This document shows positions 52,482 to 60,430 of a stretch of DNA of 64,000 nt, piece by piece. How positions within the stretch are numbered: position 1 is the first letter of the stretch; every line of letters begins with the position of its first letter. The notes beneath the pieces are model-generated. The model did not search any database. It was not told the origin of the DNA and worked only from the letters and a program-made list of their open reading frames with translations. The translations under genes and the position numbers were made by a program. The stretch comes from Clostridia bacterium (GTDB taxonomy: Bacteria; Bacillota; Peptococcia; DRI-13; UBA5745), in assembly GCA_018436095.1 (NCBI GenBank), contig JAHDMJ010000007.1, positions 205,823-269,822 of the forward strand, read 5' to 3'.

Positions 52482-54466
52482 AAATTCGCACTCCTCTTCG
52501 ACAGCTTATTATAAATCTTATTTCGTAATGGCTTAAAGCCTAAAACGAACACCAGTATACCTGCCAGGCCAATGGCATCGGTAAAACTTCCTGGAAAAAT
52601 CAGACAAAGTCCGCTCAGACACAGAATTATCCGAAATACAATGGACATATTTTCGCCTGCATACCAGCCATACAATGCAATGGTAAAACAATTGATACCG
52701 ATTATAGCGGTGGCAGCCGCCATCGTAATCTCTGCTCCTGTGCCCACAAATAGCAGCGATGGACCGTATATAAAGAAAAACGGTAAGATAAATGCGATTG
52801 CCCCCAACCGCATAGACAGAAAACCCACCGTGACGGGATTGGAATCCGAAATACCGGCGGCAGTATAAGCAGCTAAGGCTACAGGCGGTGTGATCATAGA
52901 TAATATGGAATAGTAAAATAGAAACATATGGGCCGCAATGGGCTCTATGCCCAGCTTGACCAAACCGGAGGCCATTACGGATGAGCAGATGATATAGGCG
53001 GCCACTGTGGGCAGTCCCATACCGAGAATGATAGCAGCCAAGGCGGAAAACAACAGGGCAAAGAGCAGCACATTACCTGCAAGCGTACTTACGATCAAAG
53101 TAAATTTAATCCCTAATCCTGTAAGCATCACAACTCCAATGGCCAGCCCTGCACATCCAACGGCAGCTACAATAGAAAGTACCCTATAGCTCCCCAGTTC
53201 CAATGTATGCAACAATTTTCGGGGAGTCATTCTCGTCTCCTTACTGAACATGCTAAACAAGATGCTGGTCAAAATAGAAATTAGAGCAGAGCGGCTTACG
53301 CTATACTGTTGAATGGCCAGACACCAAATAAATACGAAGATCGGGATCAGAAAAAACCAACCCTCCCGCAACACATCAATCGGCCGTTCCAACTCCTCCT
53401 TTTCCATCCCTTGGAGATTGTTTTTTGCTGCCTCCAAATCGATGGAAATAAATACGCTATAGTAATAAAGCAAAGCGGGAATCAAAGCGGCAAGGGCTAT
53501 TGTGGAGTAGGGAATATTCAACATTTCCGCCATAATAAATGCGCCAGTCCCCATAACCGGCGGCATAATCTGCCCGCCTGTAGAAGCCACCGCCTCAACT
53601 GCGGCGGCAAACTCCGGTTTATATCCTACACGCTTCATCAATGGAATAGTAAAAGTGCCAGTTCCCACAACATTTGCCACGGCACTACCGGAAATGCTGC
53701 CGAACAATCCGCTGGATACCACGGAAACCTTTGCAGGACCACCCCTGCTGCCACCGGCGATAGAGATAGCAAGACGCATGAAAAAATCACCGGTACCGGA
53801 AGTGGTCAGAAAAGAACCGAATAACACCATGAGAAATACATTGGTTGCCGACATTTTCATGGCGGTTCCAAAGATTCCCTCTGTACTGAACAGATAGGAT
53901 ATTATTCGGTAAATAGAATAACCTTTATTTGAAATTAGTGATGGCAAATGATTGCCCACAAGAGCAGACAAAATTAAAACGATTGCCACAATGGGCAGTC
54001 CTTTTCCAACTGTCCGTCTGCCGGCTTCTAATGTCAATAATATGGCGGCGGCTCCGGCTATTAAATCCATTGCAGAAGGCCTTGCCGTCATTGAACGAAT
54101 CAACAGGTCTTTCGTGTTAACCACAACATACAACATGATCAGTAGAACCGCAATCGCACAAATCCAATCATACAATGGGACCCGGGTTCGGTTCTCCGAT
54201 TTATGTGACGGATACATTAGATAGACCATGAAAAGGCCTAATCCCCAGTGGCAGGTATAGAAAATAGTAGGATCAATGATTTTTATTCCTAGTCCGTAAA
54301 CATGAAACAGCGACATCGAAATGGCTACAATTGCAACGAGCCATTTTACCTTGATGTTTTTATAGACACGTAATTTCGCACCATCTTCATCAATGGATTC
54401 GGTAAGTTCTTCTGCGGGGATTTCGTCTTGGATATCTAAAACATTACTCTCCTTTATCTCAGACAT
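52478..54466 (-). CDS. TRAP transporter fused permease (4TM-12TM, second system)
   Basis: A 662-residue fused DctQ-DctM permease with an acidic N-terminal tail (AEELTESIDEDGAKLRVYK) and about sixteen or more membrane segments. Shared motifs with the first system are 'SGSAVANVVGTGTFTIPLMKR' then VGYKPEFAAAVEAVASTGG and 'LGMGLPTVAAYIICSS'. It is the first gene of a two-gene operon behind a promoter and a LacI-type operator at 54499, next to the lacI gene itself. Confidence 0.93.
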   Translation of the reverse strand: MSEIKESNVLDIQDEIPAEELTESIDEDGAKLRVYKNIKVKWLVAIVAISMSLFHVYGLGIKIIDPTIFYTCHWGLGLFMVYLMYPSHKSENRTRVPLYDWICAIAVLLIMLYVVVNTKDLLIRSMTARPSAMDLIAGAAAILLTLEAGRRTVGKGLPIVAIVLILSALVGNHLPSLISNKGYSIYRIISYLFSTEGIFGTAMKMSATNVFLMVLFGSFLTTSGTGDFFMRLAISIAGGSRGGPAKVSVVSSGLFGSISGSAVANVVGTGTFTIPLMKRVGYKPEFAAAVEAVASTGGQIMPPVMGTGAFIMAEMLNIPYSTIALAALIPALLYYYSVFISIDLEAAKNNLQGMEKEELERPIDVLREGWFFLIPIFVFIWCLAIQQYSVSRSALISILTSILFSMFSKETRMTPRKLLHTLELGSYRVLSIVAAVGCAGLAIGVVMLTGLGIKFTLIVSTLAGNVLLFALLFSALAAIILGMGLPTVAAYIICSSVMASGLVKLGIEPIAAHMFLFYYSILSMITPPVALAAYTAAGISDSNPVTVGFLSMRLGAIAFILPFFFIYGPSLLFVGTGAEITMAAATAIIGINCFTIALYGWYAGENMSIVFRIILCLSGLCLIFPGSFTDAIGLAGILVFVLGFKPLRNKIYNKLSKRSANL

Positions 54467-54498
54467 AGAATCACATCCCTTACGATTTCATTTGCGCT

Positions 54499-54559
54499 GG
54501 GAACGATAAACGAAATCGATGCCATAGCTCAGACTACCATAACAAAAAAAATTTGTCAA
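54499..54559 (-). promoter_or_regulatory. promoter and LacI-type operator of the second TRAP operon
   Basis: On the minus strand TTGACA (54554-54559), 17 bases and TAGTCT (54531-54536) form the promoter. Downstream lies GGGAACGATAAACGA (plus-strand reading, 54499-54513). The identical 15-mer occurs at 55939-55953 before the RraA operon. Confidence 0.8.
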
Positions 54560-54581
54560 CGCCGCATTTGAAAAATAATAG

Positions 54582-54621
54582 CATAAAGGCCTAGCGGATT
54601 AATCTCCACTAGGCCTTTATG
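54582..54621 (-). terminator. terminator of the lacI-type gene
   Basis: CATAAAGGCCTAG pairs perfectly with CTAGGCCTTTATG around a 14-base loop. On the minus strand the stem is followed by a T-rich tract. It lies 27 bases past the regulator's stop codon. Confidence 0.85.
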
Positions 54622-54647
54622 AAAAAAACCTTTCTGAATACCTCTTG

Positions 54648-55670
54648 TTAAATTGAAATATCGCATTCAAGCATAATATGTCTCGGTTTTAAATCATCAT
54701 CTTTTTCAAGAATACGGCTAATTAGCAGCTCGGCTGCTTTTTCCGCCATTTGAGCAAGAGGCTGTTTGATCGTAATTAACTCTTCACCATGATATCGGCC
54801 GTAGTTCAGTAAATCATAGCCGGCAATTGTAAATTTTGATGAAAAACGCAGACCCTGCCGGTAGCATTGAAAGATAAACCGCCCCATTATCATACCGTTT
54901 GCAACAAAAATAGCGGTGGGGATTGCTTCACTTTCTTCATAAATCTTTGATAAATAACTGCTTATTTCATTTTCGGCTTGTTCTTGGATTGCGTTCTCCA
55001 GAACGACTATTTTAAAGTTAGAGTCATTTTTAAAATGTTTATAGTAAGCATCTTGAATGGCTTTTTTCCGTATTTCCGTCAGAGGAAGCCTGGAATTTTC
55101 TGATGTCAGCACCAAATGCAGCTTTTCGTAGCCCTGATCGATCAACTTCTCTGCCAAACTAAAAACGCTGTCGTATTGATTACAGGAAACCCAATCCGTT
55201 TTTATTTCCTGCATGGGCGGGTCAAGTAAAACAACAGGCAGTATTTCAGCGTTTAATTGCTCATAGAATTCGATATTACGGCCTGTGGCAACAATTAATC
55301 CTTCCACCTGCTGAGCTAGTAATTCTTGGACCTGTTCTTGCTCTTCAAGGGGATCATCACCACTTGTTACTACGATCACTTTAATACCGTATTTCCGGCA
55401 ATATTCACAAATATTAGCCATAAAAATTGGCGTCCTCATGACAAAACCCGATACAAGCACCAAACCGATCAAATTGCTTTTGGATGCTTTTAAGCTGCCA
55501 GCTATCCTGTTGGGGCGGTAGCCGGTTTTCTCGATGGCATCCTTGATTTTGAGCCGGGTGCTCTCAGATATAAATTCTAATTTTCCGTTTACATACCTGG
55601 ATACCGTAGTTTTGGAAACTCCGGTCATTTTTGCAATGTCGCGTATTGTTACATTCGTTCGTCTACTCAT
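54648..55670 (-). CDS. LacI family transcriptional regulator
   Basis: A 340-residue repressor. The N-terminal HTH is 'VTIRDIAKMTGVSKTTVSRYVNGKLEFISESTRLKIKDAIEKTGYRPNRIAGSLK' with the hinge helix at its end. The periplasmic-binding-like ligand domain follows ('LIGLVLVSGFVMRTPIFMANICEYCRKYG', 'VEGLIVATGRN', 'TIAGYDLLNYGRYHGEELITIKQPL'). The effector is probably a sugar or sugar acid. It lies between the TRAP operon (minus) and the RraA-dehydratase operon (plus). The matching operators before both make it their likely controller. Confidence 0.93.
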   Translation of the reverse strand: MSRRTNVTIRDIAKMTGVSKTTVSRYVNGKLEFISESTRLKIKDAIEKTGYRPNRIAGSLKASKSNLIGLVLVSGFVMRTPIFMANICEYCRKYGIKVIVVTSGDDPLEEQEQVQELLAQQVEGLIVATGRNIEFYEQLNAEILPVVLLDPPMQEIKTDWVSCNQYDSVFSLAEKLIDQGYEKLHLVLTSENSRLPLTEIRKKAIQDAYYKHFKNDSNFKIVVLENAIQEQAENEISSYLSKIYEESEAIPTAIFVANGMIMGRFIFQCYRQGLRFSSKFTIAGYDLLNYGRYHGEELITIKQPLAQMAEKAAELLISRILEKDDDLKPRHIMLECDISI

Positions 55671-55883
55671 GCAATCCCTCCGCCTCCCGGCAATGCTACC
55701 AAAATTATTAGCCTATGTCAACTTAATCAGAAGGCTTGGTAAACTTTCAATCAGGGCGCTTTAAAAACTTTTCTATAAGGTTTAGTATACCGTATCAAAG
55801 AACTTTTAGGAAGTAGGAAAGCTAATAAAATCAGCGTTTCTTGCTACAAACATAGAAACATCAATATTTAAAAAAGTTTTATA

Positions 55884-55953
55884 TTGACAGTACCTATTTT
55901 TATTTGTAAACTTAAACTGCGTTATGGGAACGTTAAACGGGAACGATAAACGA
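55884..55953 (+). promoter_or_regulatory. promoter and double LacI-type operator of the RraA operon
   Basis: TTGACA (55884-55889), 17 bases and TAAACT (55907-55912) form the promoter. Just after it come GGGAACGTTAAACG (55926-55939) and GGGAACGATAAACGA (55939-55953), 13 bp apart; the second is identical to the TRAP-operon site. The remainder of the gap, 55671-55883, shows no further clear element. Confidence 0.82.
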
Positions 55954-55994
55954 CCTCGTTACCATTTTTTTAGACAGATTGAGAGGAGGCTTCC

Positions 55995-56678
55995 ATGTTT
56001 GACGTAGTGAAAAAATACACACGGGTTCAGGAAAAAATTATTCAGGCATATGCCGATGTCGAAGAAAGTGCATCCATAAACGAAGCCTTGCCGCTGAAAA
56101 ACGGTGCATTACATTCAAGTATTAAACCTCTATGGCCGGGAACCAAGTTATGCGGCGCCGCATTGACAGTTGAATGTGCCGCCGGTGACAATTTAATGCT
56201 CCATAAAGCGATATCTATGGCAAAACCAGGAGATGTATTGTTGGTGACCAACGGGCAATACAACGAGGCTGGCGGTATGTTTGGCGAAATGATGGCTCTA
56301 TCCATGAAAGCCCGGGGGGCGGCCGGCTTAATTATTGAAGGTGCTTGCCGGGACTCAGTAGCCATTCGGGATTTGGGGTTGCCTCTATTTTGCTGCAATG
56401 TTAATGTCAAGCCAACCAGTAAATCACTGCCGGGAAAAATTAATAATCCTTTAATCATAGGAGGCGTTCTGGTTCATCCCGGCGATCTGGTCTTTGGGGA
56501 TAACGACGGCGTTGTGGTTGTTCCACAGAACCTTGCTGTCCAGGTGTTGGAGCTGGTTCAGGCCAGAGAAGCCAAAGAGGCGAAATACCGAAATAAAATT
56601 CTCAGCGGAGAAATGATTACATTCGATATGTTCAAGGAAAAATACGAAGCCTTGGGACTTAATGAAGAAATGGATTAA
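55995..56678 (+). CDS. RraA family protein / 4-hydroxy-4-methyl-2-oxoglutarate aldolase-like
   Basis: A 227-residue protein of the RraA/HMG-aldolase superfamily. Characteristic segments are 'LWPGTKLCGAALTVECAAGDNLMLHKAI', 'MMALSMKARGAAGLIIEGACRDS' (the Gly-X-X-Arg-Asp active-site motif, about residue 117-121) and 'VHPGDLVFGDNDGVVVVP'. Members are metal-dependent pyruvate aldolases or oxaloacetate decarboxylases, and some inhibit RNase E. The Arg-Asp pair and the dehydratase neighbour favour a catabolic aldolase or decarboxylase. GAGGAGG precedes the ATG. Confidence 0.88.
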   Translation: MFDVVKKYTRVQEKIIQAYADVEESASINEALPLKNGALHSSIKPLWPGTKLCGAALTVECAAGDNLMLHKAISMAKPGDVLLVTNGQYNEAGGMFGEMMALSMKARGAAGLIIEGACRDSVAIRDLGLPLFCCNVNVKPTSKSLPGKINNPLIIGGVLVHPGDLVFGDNDGVVVVPQNLAVQVLELVQAREAKEAKYRNKILSGEMITFDMFKEKYEALGLNEEMD

Positions 56679-56716
56679 TTAACTGGTTCAAATAATTATT
56701 GTAAAAGGGGATTAAA

Positions 56717-57895
56717 ATGAAGATAACTAAAATTACACCACATTTATTCTTTCCGGGAAAAGCAAAGAATCTTTTATTTTGCCGTATAGACACCAATGAA
56801 GGTCTATACGGCTGGGGGGAAGCCTATGTCGTGCAGGGCAAAGAGAAGGTTGTTGAACAATATATAGAGAATATTGCGCCGTATCTGATTGGTCACAGCC
56901 CCTTTGAAATAAAGCATTCCGAAAATGCTTTATTTTGCGATTTTGCCCTTAAACGCAGCAGCTTTGACTTTATTGCCGCATGGAGCGCAATCGAAATTGC
57001 AATGTGGGATATTGTCGGCAAAGCCTGCAATCAACCCGTTTATAATTTACTTGGCGGCAAAAGTCGTGATAAGGTACGTGTCTATGCCAATGGCTGGTGG
57101 GGTGGCGCCAACACTCCGGCAGAAGTGGCCAGAAATGCTAAGGCCGCCACAGACTTGGGCTATACAGCTATCAAATGGGATCCTTTCCAAGGCTATTGGC
57201 GGGAATATATAAGTAAAAAACAAGAGGACTACGCCGTTGAGGTTGTCAAACAGGTACGGGAGGCCGTGGGGCCGGATGTAGAACTAATGATAGAGATGCA
57301 CCGCCGTTTTTCTCCCTATCATGCAATTCACTTTTCGGAGCGCATAGCCCAATATGACCCAGCCTGGATCGAAGAACCTTGTCTTGCCGACAATATTGAC
57401 CTGGTGGCCGAGGTCAAACGTCATATTAAGACCCCCGTTGTAACCGGCGAGACCCTGTATACGAAATACGATTTTATCCCTGTATTTGAAAAACGGGCTG
57501 CAGATATTATCAATCCGGATATTGCGGCCTGCAACGGCATCAGCGGTTTGCGGGATATTGCCACGATGGCGGAGCCCTATAATATCCTGGTTAGCCCCCA
57601 CAACTACAACAGCACCGCCGTTGCATTAGCCGCAACCTGCCAGGTTTCATTGGTTATTCCGAATTTTAATATCACCGAGGTATTTATCACCATCAAAGAA
57701 GCATGTGATGAAATTGTAGTAAATCCTCTAAAGATCGTGGATGGGTTTATTGAAGTCCCGGAAACTCCGGGGATCGGTATTGACCTGGATATGGAAGCGT
57801 TGGCAAAGCATCCCTATAAACATTTTGAACGCAAATTTCCTTTCAAGGGAATGATGGATATCAAGGACGAATATCCTTGCCCGGCAAATTTCTGA
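56717..57895 (+). CDS. mandelate racemase/muconate lactonizing enzyme family dehydratase (copy 2)
   Basis: A 392-residue enolase-superfamily enzyme. The capping domain starts 'MKITKITPHLFF'. Barrel features are 'GYTAIKWDPFQGYW' (catalytic Lys region), 'VELMIEMHRRFSPYH', AWIEEPCLADNI, 'PVVTGETLYTKYDF' and 'NILVSPHNYNST' (His). This is galactonate-dehydratase-like, but differs from the copy at 46715 in the active-site loops. With RraA it may dehydrate a sugar acid and cleave or decarboxylate the product. It is cotranscribed with rraA, 38 bases apart, and ends before a terminator. Confidence 0.9.
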   Translation: MKITKITPHLFFPGKAKNLLFCRIDTNEGLYGWGEAYVVQGKEKVVEQYIENIAPYLIGHSPFEIKHSENALFCDFALKRSSFDFIAAWSAIEIAMWDIVGKACNQPVYNLLGGKSRDKVRVYANGWWGGANTPAEVARNAKAATDLGYTAIKWDPFQGYWREYISKKQEDYAVEVVKQVREAVGPDVELMIEMHRRFSPYHAIHFSERIAQYDPAWIEEPCLADNIDLVAEVKRHIKTPVVTGETLYTKYDFIPVFEKRAADIINPDIAACNGISGLRDIATMAEPYNILVSPHNYNSTAVALAATCQVSLVIPNFNITEVFITIKEACDEIVVNPLKIVDGFIEVPETPGIGIDLDMEALAKHPYKHFERKFPFKGMMDIKDEYPCPANF

Positions 57896-57927
57896 CGTGT
57901 CTTGCGTACATATTTGATTTGAATACA

Positions 57928-57969
57928 ACGGGACAAGCAAATACCCCGCTTCAGGGTTGCTTGTCCCGT
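57928..57969 (+). terminator. terminator after the RraA operon
   Basis: ACGGGACAAGCAA pairs perfectly with TTGCTTGTCCCGT around a 16-base loop, 32 bases after the dehydratase stop codon. Confidence 0.85.
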
Positions 57970-58019
57970 ATATCTATTTATAGTTTTCAGATTTCTCTGA
58001 AAAAAATGAGTAAAAAAGA

Positions 58020-58952
58020 TTATCCAAGGCGTCTGGCTATTTCAATAATGTGTGAATCATCAGTACCGCAACAACCTCCATAGATTTTTAAAGGAAATAA
58101 TTTATGCAAGGATAAAAATTCTTCCGCTAATTCCTTAGCAGCCGTGGTTTTTAATGATTTACTGTTATCAAGCTCCTGCGGTGAAAGACTCACGGCATTA
58201 GCCTGTATACCCCAAAACCTTTTTTTGACCAACTCAGTTAGGTTTTCTTTTTGCAAAAGCGCCCCCTTTAGTATGGAAGGGTGAACACAGTTAGTCATAT
58301 AGCAAAGCGGCTTATTTTTGGTTAAAGTATCAATCTTTAAAATAGCATTATGAATCGTGCTACCATCAAGTAGAGCTCCATTACAGCTTATCATCAGGCT
58401 AATAATATATGGAAGTTTTGATTTTTCCATTACTTTAGCCATTCCGAGTGCCTCCGGCAACGCAGGCATAATAGCGGCGAAAAGAAAATCAATAATCTCT
58501 AAGTCAAACATTCCCATTTGCCAAGAGTGGTATTCTATCGCTTCATCAGTATTCATGCCCTCTGAACCGCTGTAGGCATCGCCCCTGCACCCCATCATTC
58601 CGCCAATGAATGTTTCGCATCTATACTTAGACGCCAATTCCCGAAGAAAAGCGGCGTAATCTCTCATCATATTTTTATCTCTGTACTTTGAACGTGAAAC
58701 TCTATCTTTATTGGCCCGTCTTGTATTTGTCAGCAAAAGGATTGGTAATTTGTAATCCTCTGCCACCTGCAAATAACTCCGATAAATTGATGCTAGCGCA
58801 TTCCTCCCAACGGAGTCATAAATTAAAGATGCATACATTACGTCTACATCCGGTTTTAGCGAAAACTCGCGCTCAATCCTTTGTCCTACAGCACCCTCAG
58901 TGAGAATAAGAGAATTTGTATTAAAACAGTTTTCCAAGCACATTTCCGTCAT
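58020..58952 (-). CDS. homocysteine S-methyltransferase family protein
   Basis: A 310-residue protein of the Zn-dependent homocysteine S-methyltransferase family. The three Zn Cys are in place: one in 'YMTNCVHPSIL' and a pair in YGGCCGTDDSHI. Early motifs are 'LILTEGAVGQRIERE' (in place of the usual Leu-Asp-Gly-Gly) and 'LPILLLTNTRRANKDRV'. Such enzymes transfer methyl groups to or from thiols and some serve demethylation pathways. The partner and substrate here are unknown. It lies 15 bases downstream of a GntR regulator and is the only methyl-transfer gene in the region, which is unexpected in a sugar-acid locus. Confidence 0.85.
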   Translation of the reverse strand: MTEMCLENCFNTNSLILTEGAVGQRIEREFSLKPDVDVMYASLIYDSVGRNALASIYRSYLQVAEDYKLPILLLTNTRRANKDRVSRSKYRDKNMMRDYAAFLRELASKYRCETFIGGMMGCRGDAYSGSEGMNTDEAIEYHSWQMGMFDLEIIDFLFAAIMPALPEALGMAKVMEKSKLPYIISLMISCNGALLDGSTIHNAILKIDTLTKNKPLCYMTNCVHPSILKGALLQKENLTELVKKRFWGIQANAVSLSPQELDNSKSLKTTAAKELAEEFLSLHKLFPLKIYGGCCGTDDSHIIEIARRLG

Positions 58953-58966
58953 AACCGGTAACCCCC

Positions 58967-59698
58967 TTATTTCACTTCCACATTTCGGTCAACCATTTGA
59001 AAATAGGCTTGCCGGCATCGTTCTTCATCTTTATCTCTAATGGATTCGTAGACAACTTGATGGAGGTCTCTCCAGGATGTCACATCAACCTTTTCATTTA
59101 GCCATTGGTCGATTCTTTTCTTCAATATCACCCGCAAATAGTGATAAATAGGCTCCCTGGCCACTTCAAAAAAGTAAGAAAACAGGATGTTGTGGGACAT
59201 AATGCAAACCTGCTGGTGAATAGCAATATCCTTATTAACCAGTTCCTCCAATAGTTCCTCGTTATACTCCCGGGGTACTCTTCTTTTGGCCTGTTCGTAG
59301 TCGTTGCACAACTCCAAAAGCCGTTCCAGCTCTTCCTCGGTAGCATGATCCATGGCCAATCTGGCGCAGGCCACTTCAACCGTTTTACGAAATTCATAGA
59401 CGTTGTCCAACAGCTCAGGGGACATGTAAAAAACGCTGACCTGATCGATCAGGTCGGTAAAGCTGAATTCTTTGACATATGTGCCGTCGCCATGCCGGGT
59501 TTCCACAAGGCCAATAGCGCCCAATCTCTGGATGGCCATACGGATGGTCAGACGATTGACCCCAAAGCTTTCCGACAGTTCCACTTCGGAAGGTATTTTT
59601 TCGTTAACCTTCCACTGCTTATTTTTAATAGCATTCTTCATATATTCAAAAACCTGCTCATGCACCAAAGAGCGCTTTATTTTCATATCACTGGCCAT
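58967..59698 (-). CDS. GntR family (FadR-type) transcriptional regulator
   Basis: A 243-residue regulator. The winged helix spans about 8-72 ('LVHEQVFEYMKNAIKNKQWKVNEKIPSEVELSESFGVNRLTIRMAIQRLGAIGLVETRHGDGTYV'), and the C-terminal FCD-type helical domain about 100-230 ('VYEFRKTVEVACARLAMDHATEEELERLLELCNDYE') with conserved His/Asp metal positions. FadR-type regulators commonly sense organic or sugar acids. AAGGAG before the ATG at 59698 sets the start. Its own promoter overlaps a perfect dyad, and it is divergent from the LarC2-LarA operon, so it is the best candidate for binding the shared 19-bp motif. Confidence 0.92.
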   Translation of the reverse strand: MASDMKIKRSLVHEQVFEYMKNAIKNKQWKVNEKIPSEVELSESFGVNRLTIRMAIQRLGAIGLVETRHGDGTYVKEFSFTDLIDQVSVFYMSPELLDNVYEFRKTVEVACARLAMDHATEEELERLLELCNDYEQAKRRVPREYNEELLEELVNKDIAIHQQVCIMSHNILFSYFFEVAREPIYHYLRVILKKRIDQWLNEKVDVTSWRDLHQVVYESIRDKDEERCRQAYFQMVDRNVEVK

Positions 59699-59720
59699 AA
59701 TTAGCTCCTTTTTGTTTATT

Positions 59721-59770
59721 GAGCGATTCAATCGCTCTATGAGTATAACAATTTAGTTATACAGAGTCAA
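59721..59770 (-). promoter_or_regulatory. gntR promoter with two perfect dyads
   Basis: On the minus strand TTGACT (59765-59770), 17 bases and TATACT (59742-59747) form a strong promoter. GTATAAC-N6-GTTATAC (59743-59762) fills the spacer and -10 box; GAGCGATT-N1-AATCGCTC (59721-59737) lies just past the start. Self-repression is likely. Confidence 0.8.
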
Positions 59771-59832
59771 CAAGGCGGCCTTAATGGAGCAATGCCTGTA
59801 ACATAAAAAATAGTAAGAATAAAAAATTTTTA

Positions 59833-59881
59833 TTGACGCTCTTAACTATCCATGGGATAATCATATTGGGCGAACAAGTGA
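59833..59881 (+). promoter_or_regulatory. promoter of the LarC2-LarA operon with the shared 19-bp operator
   Basis: TTGACG (59833-59838), 17 bases and GATAAT (59856-59861) form the promoter. One base later comes ATATTGGGCGAACAAGTGA (59863-59881), the same motif as at 47977-47995 on the other strand with one substitution. In both places it covers the expected start of transcription. Confidence 0.82.
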
Positions 59882-59912
59882 CTTAGTGATCGATAGCAAA
59901 GGATGTTGGACT

Positions 59913-60428
59913 ATGTATGAAAAAGACGGGTTACTTCTCTATGTTCAGGTAGACCATCTAAGCGGTGAAATATTGGGTTCCGCAATCGAAATGCTCTATA
60001 GCGCCGGAGCCCACAACGTAAATGTGGTCAGCGCCATAACCAAAAAAAACAGGCCAGGAAGTTTATTTCTTATCGACGTTAGTCCGTCCCTGGCCGATTC
60101 GGTGGAGGACGTCGTCAAAAGGGAACTGGGAACCAGCGGCTGGCATCGGATCAGCACTACCCATTGCCATACGGCAGTGAAATGTATTGAGAAAAAATTT
60201 TATATAAGAGGCGACGGCTTCGGATTTGACTTTTTAGCAGAGGGCAAAACCATTAAAGGTGATGTACGAAGTACCCGCCCTGAAAATAGAAACTGTATTT
60301 CCCTGAAAAACCGGTTAGAGAAGGATTATGGCCTGCAAATCTCCCTCAGGGAAATCTACAGGCTTATCTCCGAGGCCTTGCAGCAGGATGACAGGAGCGA
60401 AATTTTTATTCAAAAGGAGGATGTATAA
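59913..60428 (+). CDS. LarC2-like protein (C-terminal half of the LarC nickel-insertion enzyme)
   Basis: A 171-residue protein resembling the C-terminal domain of LarC, which inserts nickel into the pincer nucleotide cofactor of LarA enzymes. Recognisable parts are 'VQVDHLSGEILGSAIEMLYSAGAHNVNVVSAITKKNRPG', matching LarC2 'D.M..E..G...E.L...GA.DV...P..MKK.RPG', and the C-terminal 'DVRSTRPENRNCISLKNRLEKDYGLQISLREIYRLI'. LarC1 is absent, so this is not a full LarC and may serve as a cofactor-loading partner. ATG at 59913 has AAAGGAT upstream; a GTG-type start at 59886 is possible. First gene of the operon. Confidence 0.75.
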   Translation: MYEKDGLLLYVQVDHLSGEILGSAIEMLYSAGAHNVNVVSAITKKNRPGSLFLIDVSPSLADSVEDVVKRELGTSGWHRISTTHCHTAVKCIEKKFYIRGDGFGFDFLAEGKTIKGDVRSTRPENRNCISLKNRLEKDYGLQISLREIYRLISEALQQDDRSEIFIQKEDV

Positions 60429-60430
60429 AT

